A stretch of DNA of 7,414 bases from Peptostreptococcaceae bacterium (GCA_013619035.1 JABXKX010000429.1:1-7414), one strand, 5' to 3'; shown: positions 1 to 5,805, numbered from the stretch's first letter. Notes: generated from the sequence alone by a model not told the origin. Numbers and translations are program-made.

Positions 1-106
1 ATATTTATTCATCTGCCATCAATCGGTATAACAGGCTGACTAAGAAATTGAGTTCTATATGATATTAGGGTCGTTCCAGATGTGTGCAAGTCAAATATTA
101 AGTGTT

Positions 107-138
107 AGAAAAGTTAGATAATTCTAACTTTTTTCTTT
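107..138 (+). terminator. Rho-independent terminator of an upstream gene
   Basis: A perfect 10-bp inverted repeat (AAAAGTTAGA at 109-118 and TCTAACTTTT at 123-132) encloses a TAAT loop. It can be extended by a G-T and an A-T pair to 107-134, and a T-rich tail follows. The stem has few G-C pairs, so it may be leaky. It implies that transcription enters from a gene to the left of the window, and it separates that gene from fdhD. Confidence 0.65.
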
Positions 139-147
139 ATTTTCATA

Positions 148-156
148 TGTTATAAT
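148..156 (+). promoter_or_regulatory. Extended -10 promoter of fdhD
   Basis: TGT followed by a perfect TATAAT (151-156) forms an extended -10 element. No good -35 hexamer is visible at the right distance, where the sequence is the T tail of the upstream terminator; extended -10 promoters can work without one. The start of transcription would be near 163, giving a leader of under 20 nt with an AAGG ribosome binding site at 170-173. Confidence 0.6.
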
Positions 157-179
157 AGTAAAGATGAGAAAGGCTAATT

Positions 180-965
180 ATGGACACAACACAGCAAACT
201 TTAATAAAAAGAATTAAAAACACTATTGGTCAAGAAGAAATGGATACCGTGGTTGTAGAATTTCCTTTAACACTCTTTATAAATGAGTTGGAATACACAA
301 CGTTATTATGTACACCATCCAATTTAAAGGCCTTAATTATTGGACATTTGAAAAACGATTTTCTAATTGAATCTTTAGAGGATATCCAATCCTTGATAGT
401 TGATGAATCAAAAGGTATCGCTTATCTAGAAATAGATAGAGATTTAAAAGAACATCTGGGTTTTAAAAATAGGTATATCACATCAGGATGTGCCAGTTCA
501 GCTATGTATTATGATACCCTTGATGCCATTAAGTTAAGATCTTTAAATACTTCTGAACTTTTTGAAGTAGCAATGTCTGATATTTACAAACATATGAGGA
601 TTCTTAATCAGCATTCTGAATTATTTAAGTCAACTGGTGGTGTACATATTGCTGGTTTATTTGATGTTGAAGGTCCTATTTATCTGATTGAGGATATTGG
701 ACGACATAATGCAGTCGATAAGGTGATTGGTTTGATGTTAATGAATCAATTATCATCGGATCATAAAATGATGTTTATTAGTGGGCGTATCTCATCAGAA
801 ATGGTTTTGAAGTGTGCAAAACAGGATATAAAAGTAATTGTATCCCGATCAGCACCTATGAACTTGGCTATAAAAATGGCAGAATCACTCAACATGGTTC
901 TAATCGGATTTGTTAGAGGTGAAAGAGGTAACGTGTACACAGGTTTTGACTATGTGAAAATATAA
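180..965 (+). CDS. fdhD: FdhD, formate dehydrogenase accessory sulfurtransferase
   Basis: FdhD carries sulfur from a cysteine desulfurase (IscS in E. coli) to the molybdenum or tungsten bis-guanine-dinucleotide cofactor, and formate dehydrogenase is inactive without it. The 261-residue length is normal for the family. Family motifs visible are CTP (44-46), the TSGC loop (101-104), TGGVHIAG (152-159), the hallmark EDIGRHNAVDK (171-181), SGRISSEM (201-208), a VSRSAP segment (221-226) and GFVRGE (243-248). The E. coli protein has a CxxC pair in the loop near the cofactor; this one has a single cysteine there (C104). The ATG at 180 has an AAGG site 6 nt upstream and a promoter just before it. It is a stand-alone transcription unit next to the hydrogenase-like gene set, which suggests the host runs a formate dehydrogenase encoded elsewhere. 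Confidence 0.95.
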   Translation: MDTTQQTLIKRIKNTIGQEEMDTVVVEFPLTLFINELEYTTLLCTPSNLKALIIGHLKNDFLIESLEDIQSLIVDESKGIAYLEIDRDLKEHLGFKNRYITSGCASSAMYYDTLDAIKLRSLNTSELFEVAMSDIYKHMRILNQHSELFKSTGGVHIAGLFDVEGPIYLIEDIGRHNAVDKVIGLMLMNQLSSDHKMMFISGRISSEMVLKCAKQDIKVIVSRSAPMNLAIKMAESLNMVLIGFVRGERGNVYTGFDYVKI

Positions 966-983
966 TCAATGCGTGTGTAACTA

Positions 984-1011
984 TTGAAAATAGTATAGAT
1001 TCATGTATAAT
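984..1011 (+). promoter_or_regulatory. Sigma-A-type promoter of the six-gene Fe-S/DRTGG operon
   Basis: TTGAAA (984-989) and a perfect TATAAT (1006-1011) are separated by 16 nt. Transcription should start near 1018, leaving a leader of about 45 nt before the first gene. An inverted repeat (ACTATT-GAA-AATAGT, 980-994) overlaps the -35 hexamer, and a second palindromic element follows the predicted start site. The promoter therefore looks regulated. Confidence 0.75.
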
Positions 1012-1020
1012 GAAGATATA

Positions 1021-1041
1021 TTGTTAAAAAAATAACGTTAT
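1021..1041 (+). promoter_or_regulatory. Putative operator, Rex-like (alternatively cre-like)
   Basis: The Rex consensus is TTGTTAA-N4-TTAACAA. The sequence at 1021-1038 matches the whole left half and four of seven positions of the right half (ATAACGT). The 10-bp palindrome ATAACGTTAT (1032-1041) overlaps it. The element lies immediately downstream of the predicted transcription start, where a bound repressor would block initiation. Rex senses the NADH/NAD+ ratio and controls fermentation and hydrogenase genes in clostridia, which fits the operon. A CcpA site centred on the CG at 1036-1037 is a weaker alternative, because only its right half fits. Assignment is by eye. Confidence 0.4.
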
Positions 1042-1062
1042 CATGCTAAAATTGGAGGCCAT

Positions 1063-1410
1063 ATGAAATTAAGAGAAATTGCAGAACTACTAAACTGTGA
1101 AGTTTTGGTAGGTGAGAAGTTTTTAGATCGAGAAGTTAAATACGCGTTTGGTTCAGATTTGATGAGTGATGTATTGGCTTATACTGAAGAGGATACAGTA
1201 TTATTAACTGGATTATGTAACAATCAAGTGATTAGAACAGCAGAAATGTTAGATCTAAAATCAATTGTATTTGTTAGAGGCAAATGTCCAACTGAAGAAA
1301 TTGTTGATCTAGCTAAAGAGGATGATATATTAATATTAAGAACAGAGCATACAATGTATTCTGCTTCTGGTATTTTATACTCTCATGGCTTACAAGGGAC
1401 AGCAATATAG
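1063..1410 (+). CDS. DRTGG-domain protein (first of two paralogues)
   Basis: This 115-residue protein consists of a single DRTGG-type domain. Visible family features are an N-terminal helix (KLREIAELL), LDRE (21-24) at the position of the name-giving motif, the SDLMSDVLA segment (31-39), the hydrophobic strand TVLLTG (45-50), and an NNQVIRTAEML helix followed by IVFVRGK (68-74). The DRTGG domain is found with CBS domains and in phosphotransacetylase-related proteins; its biochemical role is unknown and a ligand-binding or regulatory role is often assumed. The ATG is preceded by GGAGG (1054-1058) with a short 4-nt gap. It is the first gene of a tight operon, and 10 nt separate its stop from the chosen start of the next gene. 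It differs enough from the second DRTGG protein at 3159 that the two probably have distinct roles or form a heteromer; that last point is inference. Confidence 0.85.
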   Translation: MKLREIAELLNCEVLVGEKFLDREVKYAFGSDLMSDVLAYTEEDTVLLTGLCNNQVIRTAEMLDLKSIVFVRGKCPTEEIVDLAKEDDILILRTEHTMYSASGILYSHGLQGTAI

Positions 1411-1420
1411 GGAGAGCAAT

Positions 1421-1864
1421 ATGATTTTAGCGCGTGATAACAATGATGTAGCGATGATGAAAGATTTTGAAGTAAAAACGGATGATTTTTCATCGGCAGG
1501 CATTGCATCAAGTAGAATAAAAAAGATATTGAGACAGATTGGTTTAGAATCCAGTGTCATTAGACGTATTGCTATAGCAACATATGAAGCTGAAATAAAT
1601 GTTGCGATTCATTCAAAAGGTGGCAAAATTGAAATTTATATCAAATCTGATAAAGTTGAGATCTTTGTAGAAGATACTGGTCCTGGTATCGCGGATGTAA
1701 ATTTAGCAATGCAAAAAGGATACTCAACAGCTACAAAGGAAATTCGGGAATTAGGATTTGGAGCCGGTATGGGTTTACCTAATATGCAGAAATGTAGTGA
1801 TGAATTTCATATAGAATCTCAAGTAGATCAGTATACAGCAATAAAAATGACTTTTACTCTTTAA
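1421..1864 (+). CDS. RsbW/SpoIIAB-like GHKL ATPase (anti-sigma-factor-type kinase domain)
   Basis: The 147-residue protein is a free-standing GHKL ATPase domain. The N box is at 56-64 (E56, N60, H64, the E-x3-N arrangement of anti-sigma kinases), the G1 box is DTGPGI (85-90), and the glycine-rich G2 lid is GFGAGMGLP (112-120). Known relatives bind sigma factors or phosphorylate STAS-domain anti-anti-sigma proteins on serine; no such partner is encoded nearby, so the target here is unknown. I chose the ATG at 1421 because GGAG (1411-1414) lies 6 nt before it. An in-frame ATG at 1385 would lie inside the preceding gene and has no ribosome binding site. Homologues of this type sit beside clostridial hydrogenase operons, so a role in signalling redox or H2 state is plausible but unproven. 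Confidence 0.85.
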   Translation: MILARDNNDVAMMKDFEVKTDDFSSAGIASSRIKKILRQIGLESSVIRRIAIATYEAEINVAIHSKGGKIEIYIKSDKVEIFVEDTGPGIADVNLAMQKGYSTATKEIRELGFGAGMGLPNMQKCSDEFHIESQVDQYTAIKMTFTL

Positions 1865-1882
1865 ACAATATATGGAGGTAAA

Positions 1883-3169
1883 ATGGATAAGTATTGGCAC
1901 TCGGTTGTCCTAGATAATGATTACTGCAATGGTTGTACAAATTGCTTGAGTCGTTGTCCCACACAGGCGATACGAGTCATTGATGGTAAAGCTAAGATTA
2001 TGAAAGAACGGTGTATTGACTGTGGAGAATGTCTTAAGATTTGTCACTTTCATGCAAAGGGTACATTGTCTGATAATTTAGAAAAAATCCACAATTACAA
2101 ATATAAAGTAGCATTGCCAAATATTTCGATGTATGGTCAGTTTTCTGCGGAGTATGATATTGAAGATGTCTTTCAAGCAATTTATAAATTAGGGTTTGAT
2201 TTGGTATATGATGTTGCATATGCAGCTGATATTTTAACCAAATATCAAAATGAGTTATTGAGAGAACCTGCAATTGAAAAGCCGGTAATTTCAACTTACT
2301 GTCCTGCGATTACTAGGTTGATTCAAATAAGATACCCATCTTTAATTGAGAATATTACTCGATTGGAATCACCAATGGAAATTGCTGCTAGACAGGTTAA
2401 AAAGAAAATAATGCAGGAGCAAAATTTGAAATTTGAGGAGATTGGTGTTTTCTTAATTGCTCAATGTCCTGCTAAAATAACGAGTATTATGCAACCTTTA
2501 GGACTGGAAAGGTCCTATATAGATGGTGGTATTTCTTTAGAGTCTATCTATGCTAGACTCATAAAAGCAATTGATAAAGGAAGTAGAGATCATGAGTTGG
2601 TCCAAAAAGCATCTGGAAATGGTGTGGGTTGGGGCATGGTTGGCGGTCAGTCTTTTGGACTGGATACTGAGAAGTACTTAGCGGTAGATGGCATTGAAGA
2701 AGTTATTAGAGTGCTTGATAAAATGGAGCTGGGAAAGCTACCTGAGATTGACTTTTTTGAAGGATATGCTTGTGTTACAGGCTGTTCAGGTGGTGTGCTT
2801 AATGTCGAAAATCCATTTATGGCTAAAGCCAGAATAAGGATGAAATCTTCGATATTAAAACCTTATGATCCAAGTGAGATTGATGCTAATTTAACCAGGG
2901 AAGATTTGGAATGGGATGTTGAGATGGAACCACGGACCATTCTGAAGTTAGATAATGACTTCAAAGTATCATTAGAAAAAATGGCTAAATTAGAAGAAAT
3001 TGCTCAGAAATTACCAGGAATCGACTGTGGTGCCTGTGGTGCGCCTACATGTCGTGCATTAGCTGAGGATATTGTAATGAATAGAGCAAAGTATGCAGAT
3101 TGCTTATTATTAGGAAAATATAACAGACGTAGACAAAAAAAGACTCAAGGAGATAATAATGAAGATTAA
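1883..3169 (+). CDS. Fe-S protein with degenerate [FeFe]-hydrogenase-like domain
   Basis: The 428-residue cytoplasmic protein has three parts. Residues 15-25 and 44-54 are two CxxCxxCxxxC ferredoxin motifs, each binding a [4Fe-4S] cluster. Residues about 75-320 resemble the H-cluster domain of [FeFe] hydrogenases: STYCP (137-141) stands for TSCCP, QCPAK (194-198) for MPCxxK, and EGYACVTGC (293-301) for ExMACxxGC. C140, C195, C297 and C301 would hold the cubane. The proton-relay cysteine is a tyrosine (Y139), the two pocket methionines are A193 and Y295, and the glutamate of motif 2 is S201. The C-terminus (382-407) is a further Fe-S motif, C-x2-C-x4-C-x16-C, of the PF04060 type. There is no PAS domain. 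GGAGG (1874-1878) precedes the ATG, and the gene overlaps the next by 11 nt. It is likely a redox/H2 sensor or electron-transfer protein and probably not a catalytic hydrogenase. Confidence 0.85.
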   Translation: MDKYWHSVVLDNDYCNGCTNCLSRCPTQAIRVIDGKAKIMKERCIDCGECLKICHFHAKGTLSDNLEKIHNYKYKVALPNISMYGQFSAEYDIEDVFQAIYKLGFDLVYDVAYAADILTKYQNELLREPAIEKPVISTYCPAITRLIQIRYPSLIENITRLESPMEIAARQVKKKIMQEQNLKFEEIGVFLIAQCPAKITSIMQPLGLERSYIDGGISLESIYARLIKAIDKGSRDHELVQKASGNGVGWGMVGGQSFGLDTEKYLAVDGIEEVIRVLDKMELGKLPEIDFFEGYACVTGCSGGVLNVENPFMAKARIRMKSSILKPYDPSEIDANLTREDLEWDVEMEPRTILKLDNDFKVSLEKMAKLEEIAQKLPGIDCGACGAPTCRALAEDIVMNRAKYADCLLLGKYNRRRQKKTQGDNNED

Positions 3170-3491
3170 ACAATTAGTAGGCCATAAAGATTTTAAGCTG
3201 ATTTCAAAAACAGATGATCTAGAAAGAGGTATATCAGGTATAGAGTGTTGTGATTTATTGAGTTGGGTTATGGCTAATGGTAAAGAAGATGAAGCATGGG
3301 TGACCGTGCAGATTCATTCAAATATTGTTGCTGTAGCAACACTGTTAGATTTTTCTTGTATTATTGTACCAGAGAATATTGAAGTTGGTGCAGATGTTTT
3401 AGAAAAAGCAAGCGAAGAAGGTGTTGCAATGTTTTCAACGTCACTTGATGCTTATGGTATCTTCAAAGTTATGCATGAGAATGGCGTGTAA
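3159..3491 (+). CDS. DRTGG-domain protein (second paralogue)
   Basis: This 110-residue single-domain protein has LERGISG (21-27) at the DRTGG motif position, the conserved segment CDLLSWVMAN (31-40), a WVTVQIHSNIVAVATL stretch (47-62) and a C-terminal STSLDAYGIF segment (93-102). It matches the DRTGG proteins that accompany clostridial hydrogenase clusters better than the first copy does. The start overlaps the end of the Fe-S protein gene by 11 nt, and AAGGAG (3147-3152) sits 6 nt upstream inside that gene, so translation is probably coupled. Two adjacent cysteines (C30, C31) replace the usual small residue before DLLS; whether they matter is unknown. The function of the family is unknown, and a small-molecule-sensing role is inference. 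Confidence 0.85.
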   Translation: MKIKQLVGHKDFKLISKTDDLERGISGIECCDLLSWVMANGKEDEAWVTVQIHSNIVAVATLLDFSCIIVPENIEVGADVLEKASEEGVAMFSTSLDAYGIFKVMHENGV

Positions 3492-3493
3492 AC

Positions 3494-4210
3494 ATGAAAC
3501 TTTATTACGACTTTCATATCCATTCAGGTTTGTCCCCTTGTGGATCTGAGGACATGTCACCTAATAATATTGTGAATATGTCTTTAATAAAAGGATTGGA
3601 CGTCATAGCTATCACAGATCACAATGGTATTGCCAATGCGAAGGTGACAGTTGAAGTCGGGAAAAACTCAGGATTGATTGTCATTCCAGGAATAGAGATA
3701 CAAACCATAGAAGATGTGCATATCGTAGCATTGTTTAAACGTATTGAGCAATTAGAACAATTTTATAATGAGATAAAAGAACAAAGATTGTTGATTAAGA
3801 ACAAACCTGAACGATTTGGTGAACAGATGATATTTAATCATGAAGATGAAGTGATTGGTTATGAAGACAATTATTTGATTACACCATTTAATATCGCAAT
3901 TGATAAAATGATAGAATTTGCTAAACGATATGAAGGTATTGTGTTTCCAGCTCATATCAATAGAAATTCTTTTAGTATCATTAAGAGTTTGGGTTTTATA
4001 GATGAATCATTGGATATAACTAATATTGAATGGTATGGGAAAAGACCAGAAGATGCGGGCAGTTATGATAATCGTATGTTTAAGAAATATCGCGAATTAA
4101 TTAATTCCGATGCCCATGAGCTGATTAATATTTCAGAACGAGAAAACTATTTGGAAGTATCAGAAAAGACCGTAGAGGCGATATTTGATACCTTAGCAAA
4201 AGAGATATAA
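3494..4210 (+). CDS. PHP-domain metal-dependent phosphoesterase
   Basis: The 238-residue protein is a complete stand-alone PHP domain. The metal-binding set is intact: HIH (H8, H10), TDHN (D42, H43), the glutamate of PGIEI (E68), DVH (H76), PAH (H154) and SDAH (D206, H208). Characterised PHP proteins hydrolyse phosphate esters such as histidinol phosphate, nucleoside 3',5'-bisphosphates or DNA ends, using two or three metal ions; the substrate here cannot be read from the sequence. An insertion of about 50 residues (85-135), rich in charged residues, separates the metal sites. The start is 2 nt after the preceding stop and lacks a strong ribosome binding site (only a GAGAATGG-like stretch), so it is probably translated by coupling. 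In this operon it may act as a phosphatase on a signal or on a product of the ATPases; that is inference. Confidence 0.9.
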   Translation: MKLYYDFHIHSGLSPCGSEDMSPNNIVNMSLIKGLDVIAITDHNGIANAKVTVEVGKNSGLIVIPGIEIQTIEDVHIVALFKRIEQLEQFYNEIKEQRLLIKNKPERFGEQMIFNHEDEVIGYEDNYLITPFNIAIDKMIEFAKRYEGIVFPAHINRNSFSIIKSLGFIDESLDITNIEWYGKRPEDAGSYDNRMFKKYRELINSDAHELINISERENYLEVSEKTVEAIFDTLAKEI

Positions 4211-4220
4211 GGAGAAGTCG

Positions 4221-4775
4221 ATGAGAGAATTGTCTTTACACATATTAGATATTGCCCAAAATTCAATTGTTGCAGAAGCAGATGAAATTCGAATTGCAAT
4301 AATTGAAGATTATATCAATGATCGATTGGCAATCTGTATAAAAGATGATGGTAGAGGTATGGATCAAGAGACTGTAAAAAAAGTCATAGATCCGTTTTAC
4401 ACAACAAGAACTACTAGAAAAGTGGGTTTAGGCATTCCAATGTTTAAACAAGCTGCTGAATTATGTGAAGGTAGTTTTTCTATTACCTCAAGTCCAGGGG
4501 TTGGTACTGATATTGTCGCAGAATTTAGATACTCACATATTGATCGTATGCCACTTGGAAATATGTCCGATACATTAATTACAATTATTAATTCGAGTGC
4601 TAAAATCGATTTGATGTACACACATAAGATTGGTAATGAGAAGTTTACATTAAGTACTAAAGAAATCAAAAAAACATTAGGTGAACTACCTATTAATAAT
4701 TTAGATGTACTCATTTGGTTAAGGGATTATATCAAAGAAAATTTAACTGAAATGTACATCAATGCAAAAAAATAA
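4221..4775 (+). CDS. Histidine-kinase-type ATPase without a phospho-acceptor domain
   Basis: The 184-residue protein starts directly with the GHKL ATPase fold. Visible are the N box (HILDIAQNSI, 7-16), the G1 box DDGRGM (42-47), the F box DPFYTTR (57-63), the G2 box VGLGIPMF (68-75) and GTDIVAEF (95-102), the usual last strand. No H-box histidine, sensor or membrane segment is present, so it cannot be a classical two-component kinase on its own. Residues about 105-184 form an extra C-terminal part that I do not recognise. AAGGAG (4209-4214) overlaps the stop codon of the PHP gene and lies 6 nt before the ATG. It is the last gene of the operon, and a terminator begins right behind its stop. 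Proteins of this form recur in clostridial hydrogenase gene clusters; their targets are not known to me. Confidence 0.85.
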   Translation: MRELSLHILDIAQNSIVAEADEIRIAIIEDYINDRLAICIKDDGRGMDQETVKKVIDPFYTTRTTRKVGLGIPMFKQAAELCEGSFSITSSPGVGTDIVAEFRYSHIDRMPLGNMSDTLITIINSSAKIDLMYTHKIGNEKFTLSTKEIKKTLGELPINNLDVLIWLRDYIKENLTEMYINAKK

Positions 4776-4776
4776 T

Positions 4777-4802
4777 GATCAGTGGAAACACTGATTTTTT
4801 TT
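4777..4802 (+). terminator. Rho-independent terminator of the six-gene operon
   Basis: The stem ATCAGTG/CACTGAT (4778-4784 and 4789-4795), with a possible outer G-T pair, carries a GAAA tetraloop and runs into eight T residues. It starts 1-2 nt after the stop codon of the preceding gene. It cleanly separates the operon from tmk. Confidence 0.92.
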
Positions 4803-4820
4803 CCTATCAAACAAGAAATA

Positions 4821-4829
4821 TGTTAAAAT
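4821..4829 (+). promoter_or_regulatory. Extended -10 promoter of tmk
   Basis: TGT-TAAAAT forms an extended -10 element directly behind the terminator, with no convincing -35 hexamer. It overlaps an ATG at 4828, which argues against that codon as the start of tmk. Transcription would begin near 4836, just before the ribosome binding site. Confidence 0.5.
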
Positions 4830-4851
4830 GGAAAAAGGAAAAGAGGGTATT

Positions 4852-5490
4852 ATGAAAAAAGGTTATATGATCTCCTTAGAAGGAGGCGAAGGTGCAGGAA
4901 AAACAACTGTACTGGAATTATTAATTGAATATTTAGATGGTAATAATGTTGAGTATATTTCAACTAGAGAACCTGGTGGGGTTAAAATTTCTGAAAAAAT
5001 CAGAGATATTATTCTTGATAAAGAACATACTGAAATGGATGGTAGAACAGAAGCTTTATTATTTGCAGCAGCTAGAAGACAACATTTAGTTCAAAAAGTA
5101 GTGCCGGCATTAGAGGCTGGTAAGTTGGTAATCATGGATAGATACGTTGATTCTTCGCTCATATACCAAGGTTATGTAAGAGGTATGGGCATAGATGAGG
5201 TCTTTAACTTGAATCAATTTGCGATAGAAGACTTGCTGCCAGACGTAACATTGTATTTTGACTTATCTCCACAAGTTGGCTTATCAAGAATTAATAAAGA
5301 TAAAGATCGAGAAATCAATCGTTTGGATTTAGAGAAAGAATCTTTCCATCAGAAAGTACGTGAAGGTTATTTAATACTAGCAGAGAAGTTTGATCGAATA
5401 GAAGTAATCGATGCCGAAAAGCCTATTGAACAGGTGTTTAATCAGGTAATAGAAGTACTTAGAAGCAAAGGAATATTAAATGAGCAATAG
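4852..5490 (+). CDS. tmk: Thymidylate kinase
   Basis: The enzyme phosphorylates dTMP to dTDP with ATP, an essential cytoplasmic step in dTTP supply. Counted from the ATG at 4852 it has 212 residues, the usual family length. Motifs are the P-loop GGEGAGKTT (11-19), TREPGG (38-43), a segment around RTEALLFAAARRQH (65-78) that contacts the nucleotide, the DRY motif with DSS (96-102), and the lid region around 145-158. I chose the ATG at 4852 because AGAGGG (4842-4847) lies 4 nt upstream and the protein then begins in the normal family way (KKGYMISLEGGEG). The in-frame ATG at 4828 lies within the predicted -10 box. In many Bacillota tmk is followed by yaaQ and holB; here two tiny genes follow instead, the first overlapping its end by 11 nt. 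Confidence 0.95.
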   Translation: MKKGYMISLEGGEGAGKTTVLELLIEYLDGNNVEYISTREPGGVKISEKIRDIILDKEHTEMDGRTEALLFAAARRQHLVQKVVPALEAGKLVIMDRYVDSSLIYQGYVRGMGIDEVFNLNQFAIEDLLPDVTLYFDLSPQVGLSRINKDKDREINRLDLEKESFHQKVREGYLILAEKFDRIEVIDAEKPIEQVFNQVIEVLRSKGILNEQ

Positions 5491-5644
5491 AATAGAAGCA
5501 ATCAAAAAAGAACTGATATCATTAGAGCAGATCAATAAGTGTTCTTATAATAACGAAGGTCTCTATAATGAGATGCGTATTATGAAAAAAAAGTTAGAAA
5601 AAGAATTGAGTGACTTATTAAAGGAGCAAACAAATGAATCTTAA
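5480..5644 (+). CDS. Small highly charged helical protein (54 residues), unknown function
   Basis: This short gene begins in the last codons of tmk (11-nt overlap) with a good ribosome binding site, AAAGGA (5467-5472), 7 nt before the ATG. The product is rich in Lys, Glu, Leu and Ile. It has two likely helices (about 4-19 and 28-50) of the form EAIKKELISLEQ and MKKKLEKELSDLL, spaced like a short coiled coil or helical hairpin. It has one cysteine (C21) and no membrane segment. It in turn overlaps the next gene by 11 nt. The chain of overlaps and ribosome binding sites supports a real, translationally coupled gene. I do not recognise the family. Confidence 0.65.
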   Translation: MSNRIEAIKKELISLEQINKCSYNNEGLYNEMRIMKKKLEKELSDLLKEQTNES

Positions 5645-5804
5645 AAAAACAGCAAAGCTCATTTTATTAGTGACATTACTTCTTATTATTGCTTTAAATT
5701 TTCTGCCTGTTCATTATACAGTGAGGTTATTCTTTGGTAGTTTTGGATTTGGTTCAGGATTGGTTTTATTAGTAATAAGTAATAATAAAAAATATGATTT
5801 ATAA
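5634..5804 (+). CDS. Small two-helix membrane protein (56 residues), unknown function
   Basis: AAGGAG (5621-5626) is placed 7 nt before the ATG. The product has a basic N-terminus (NLKKTAK), a first hydrophobic segment at about 8-26, a short turn containing HYTVR (27-31), a second glycine-rich hydrophobic segment at about 33-49, and a polar tail ending NNKKYDL. This suggests a helical hairpin in the cytoplasmic membrane with both ends in the cytoplasm. It is the last gene of the tmk unit, directly before a terminator. No known family was recognised. The pairing with the coiled-coil-like protein upstream hints that the two may act together, which is inference. Confidence 0.65.
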   Translation: MNLKKTAKLILLVTLLLIIALNFLPVHYTVRLFFGSFGFGSGLVLLVISNNKKYDL

Positions 5805-5805
5805 C

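Noticed and set aside
1..106. Possible 3' end of an upstream gene
   Set aside because: All three plus-strand frames close within the first 62 bases (stops at 37-39, 29-31 and 60-62), and none of the short tails is recognisable, so I cannot choose a frame.
1385..1420. Upstream in-frame ATG that would lengthen the RsbW-like ATPase by 12 residues
   Set aside because: It lies within the preceding DRTGG gene and has no ribosome binding site, whereas the ATG at 1421 has GGAG 6 nt upstream and gives a normal domain start.
2034..2294. Antisense open frame within the Fe-S protein gene
   Set aside because: Its product shows no recognisable domain, it has no good ribosome binding site that I could see, and it lies wholly inside a well-supported gene.
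1883..3169. Calling the Fe-S protein a catalytic [FeFe] hydrogenase (hydA)
   Set aside because: The proton-relay cysteine and pocket methionines of the H-cluster motifs are replaced, and the GGGQP segment is missing.
3752..3955. Antisense open frame within the PHP gene
   Set aside because: Low-complexity Phe/Ile/His-rich product of the kind expected from reading AT-rich coding DNA backwards.
4397..4714. Antisense open frame within the acceptor-less kinase gene
   Set aside because: No domain and no promoter or ribosome binding site; fully covered by a gene with clear GHKL motifs.
4828..4851. Upstream in-frame ATG for tmk
   Set aside because: It overlaps the predicted -10 box, and the ATG at 4852 has AGAGGG upstream and matches the family's usual N-terminus.
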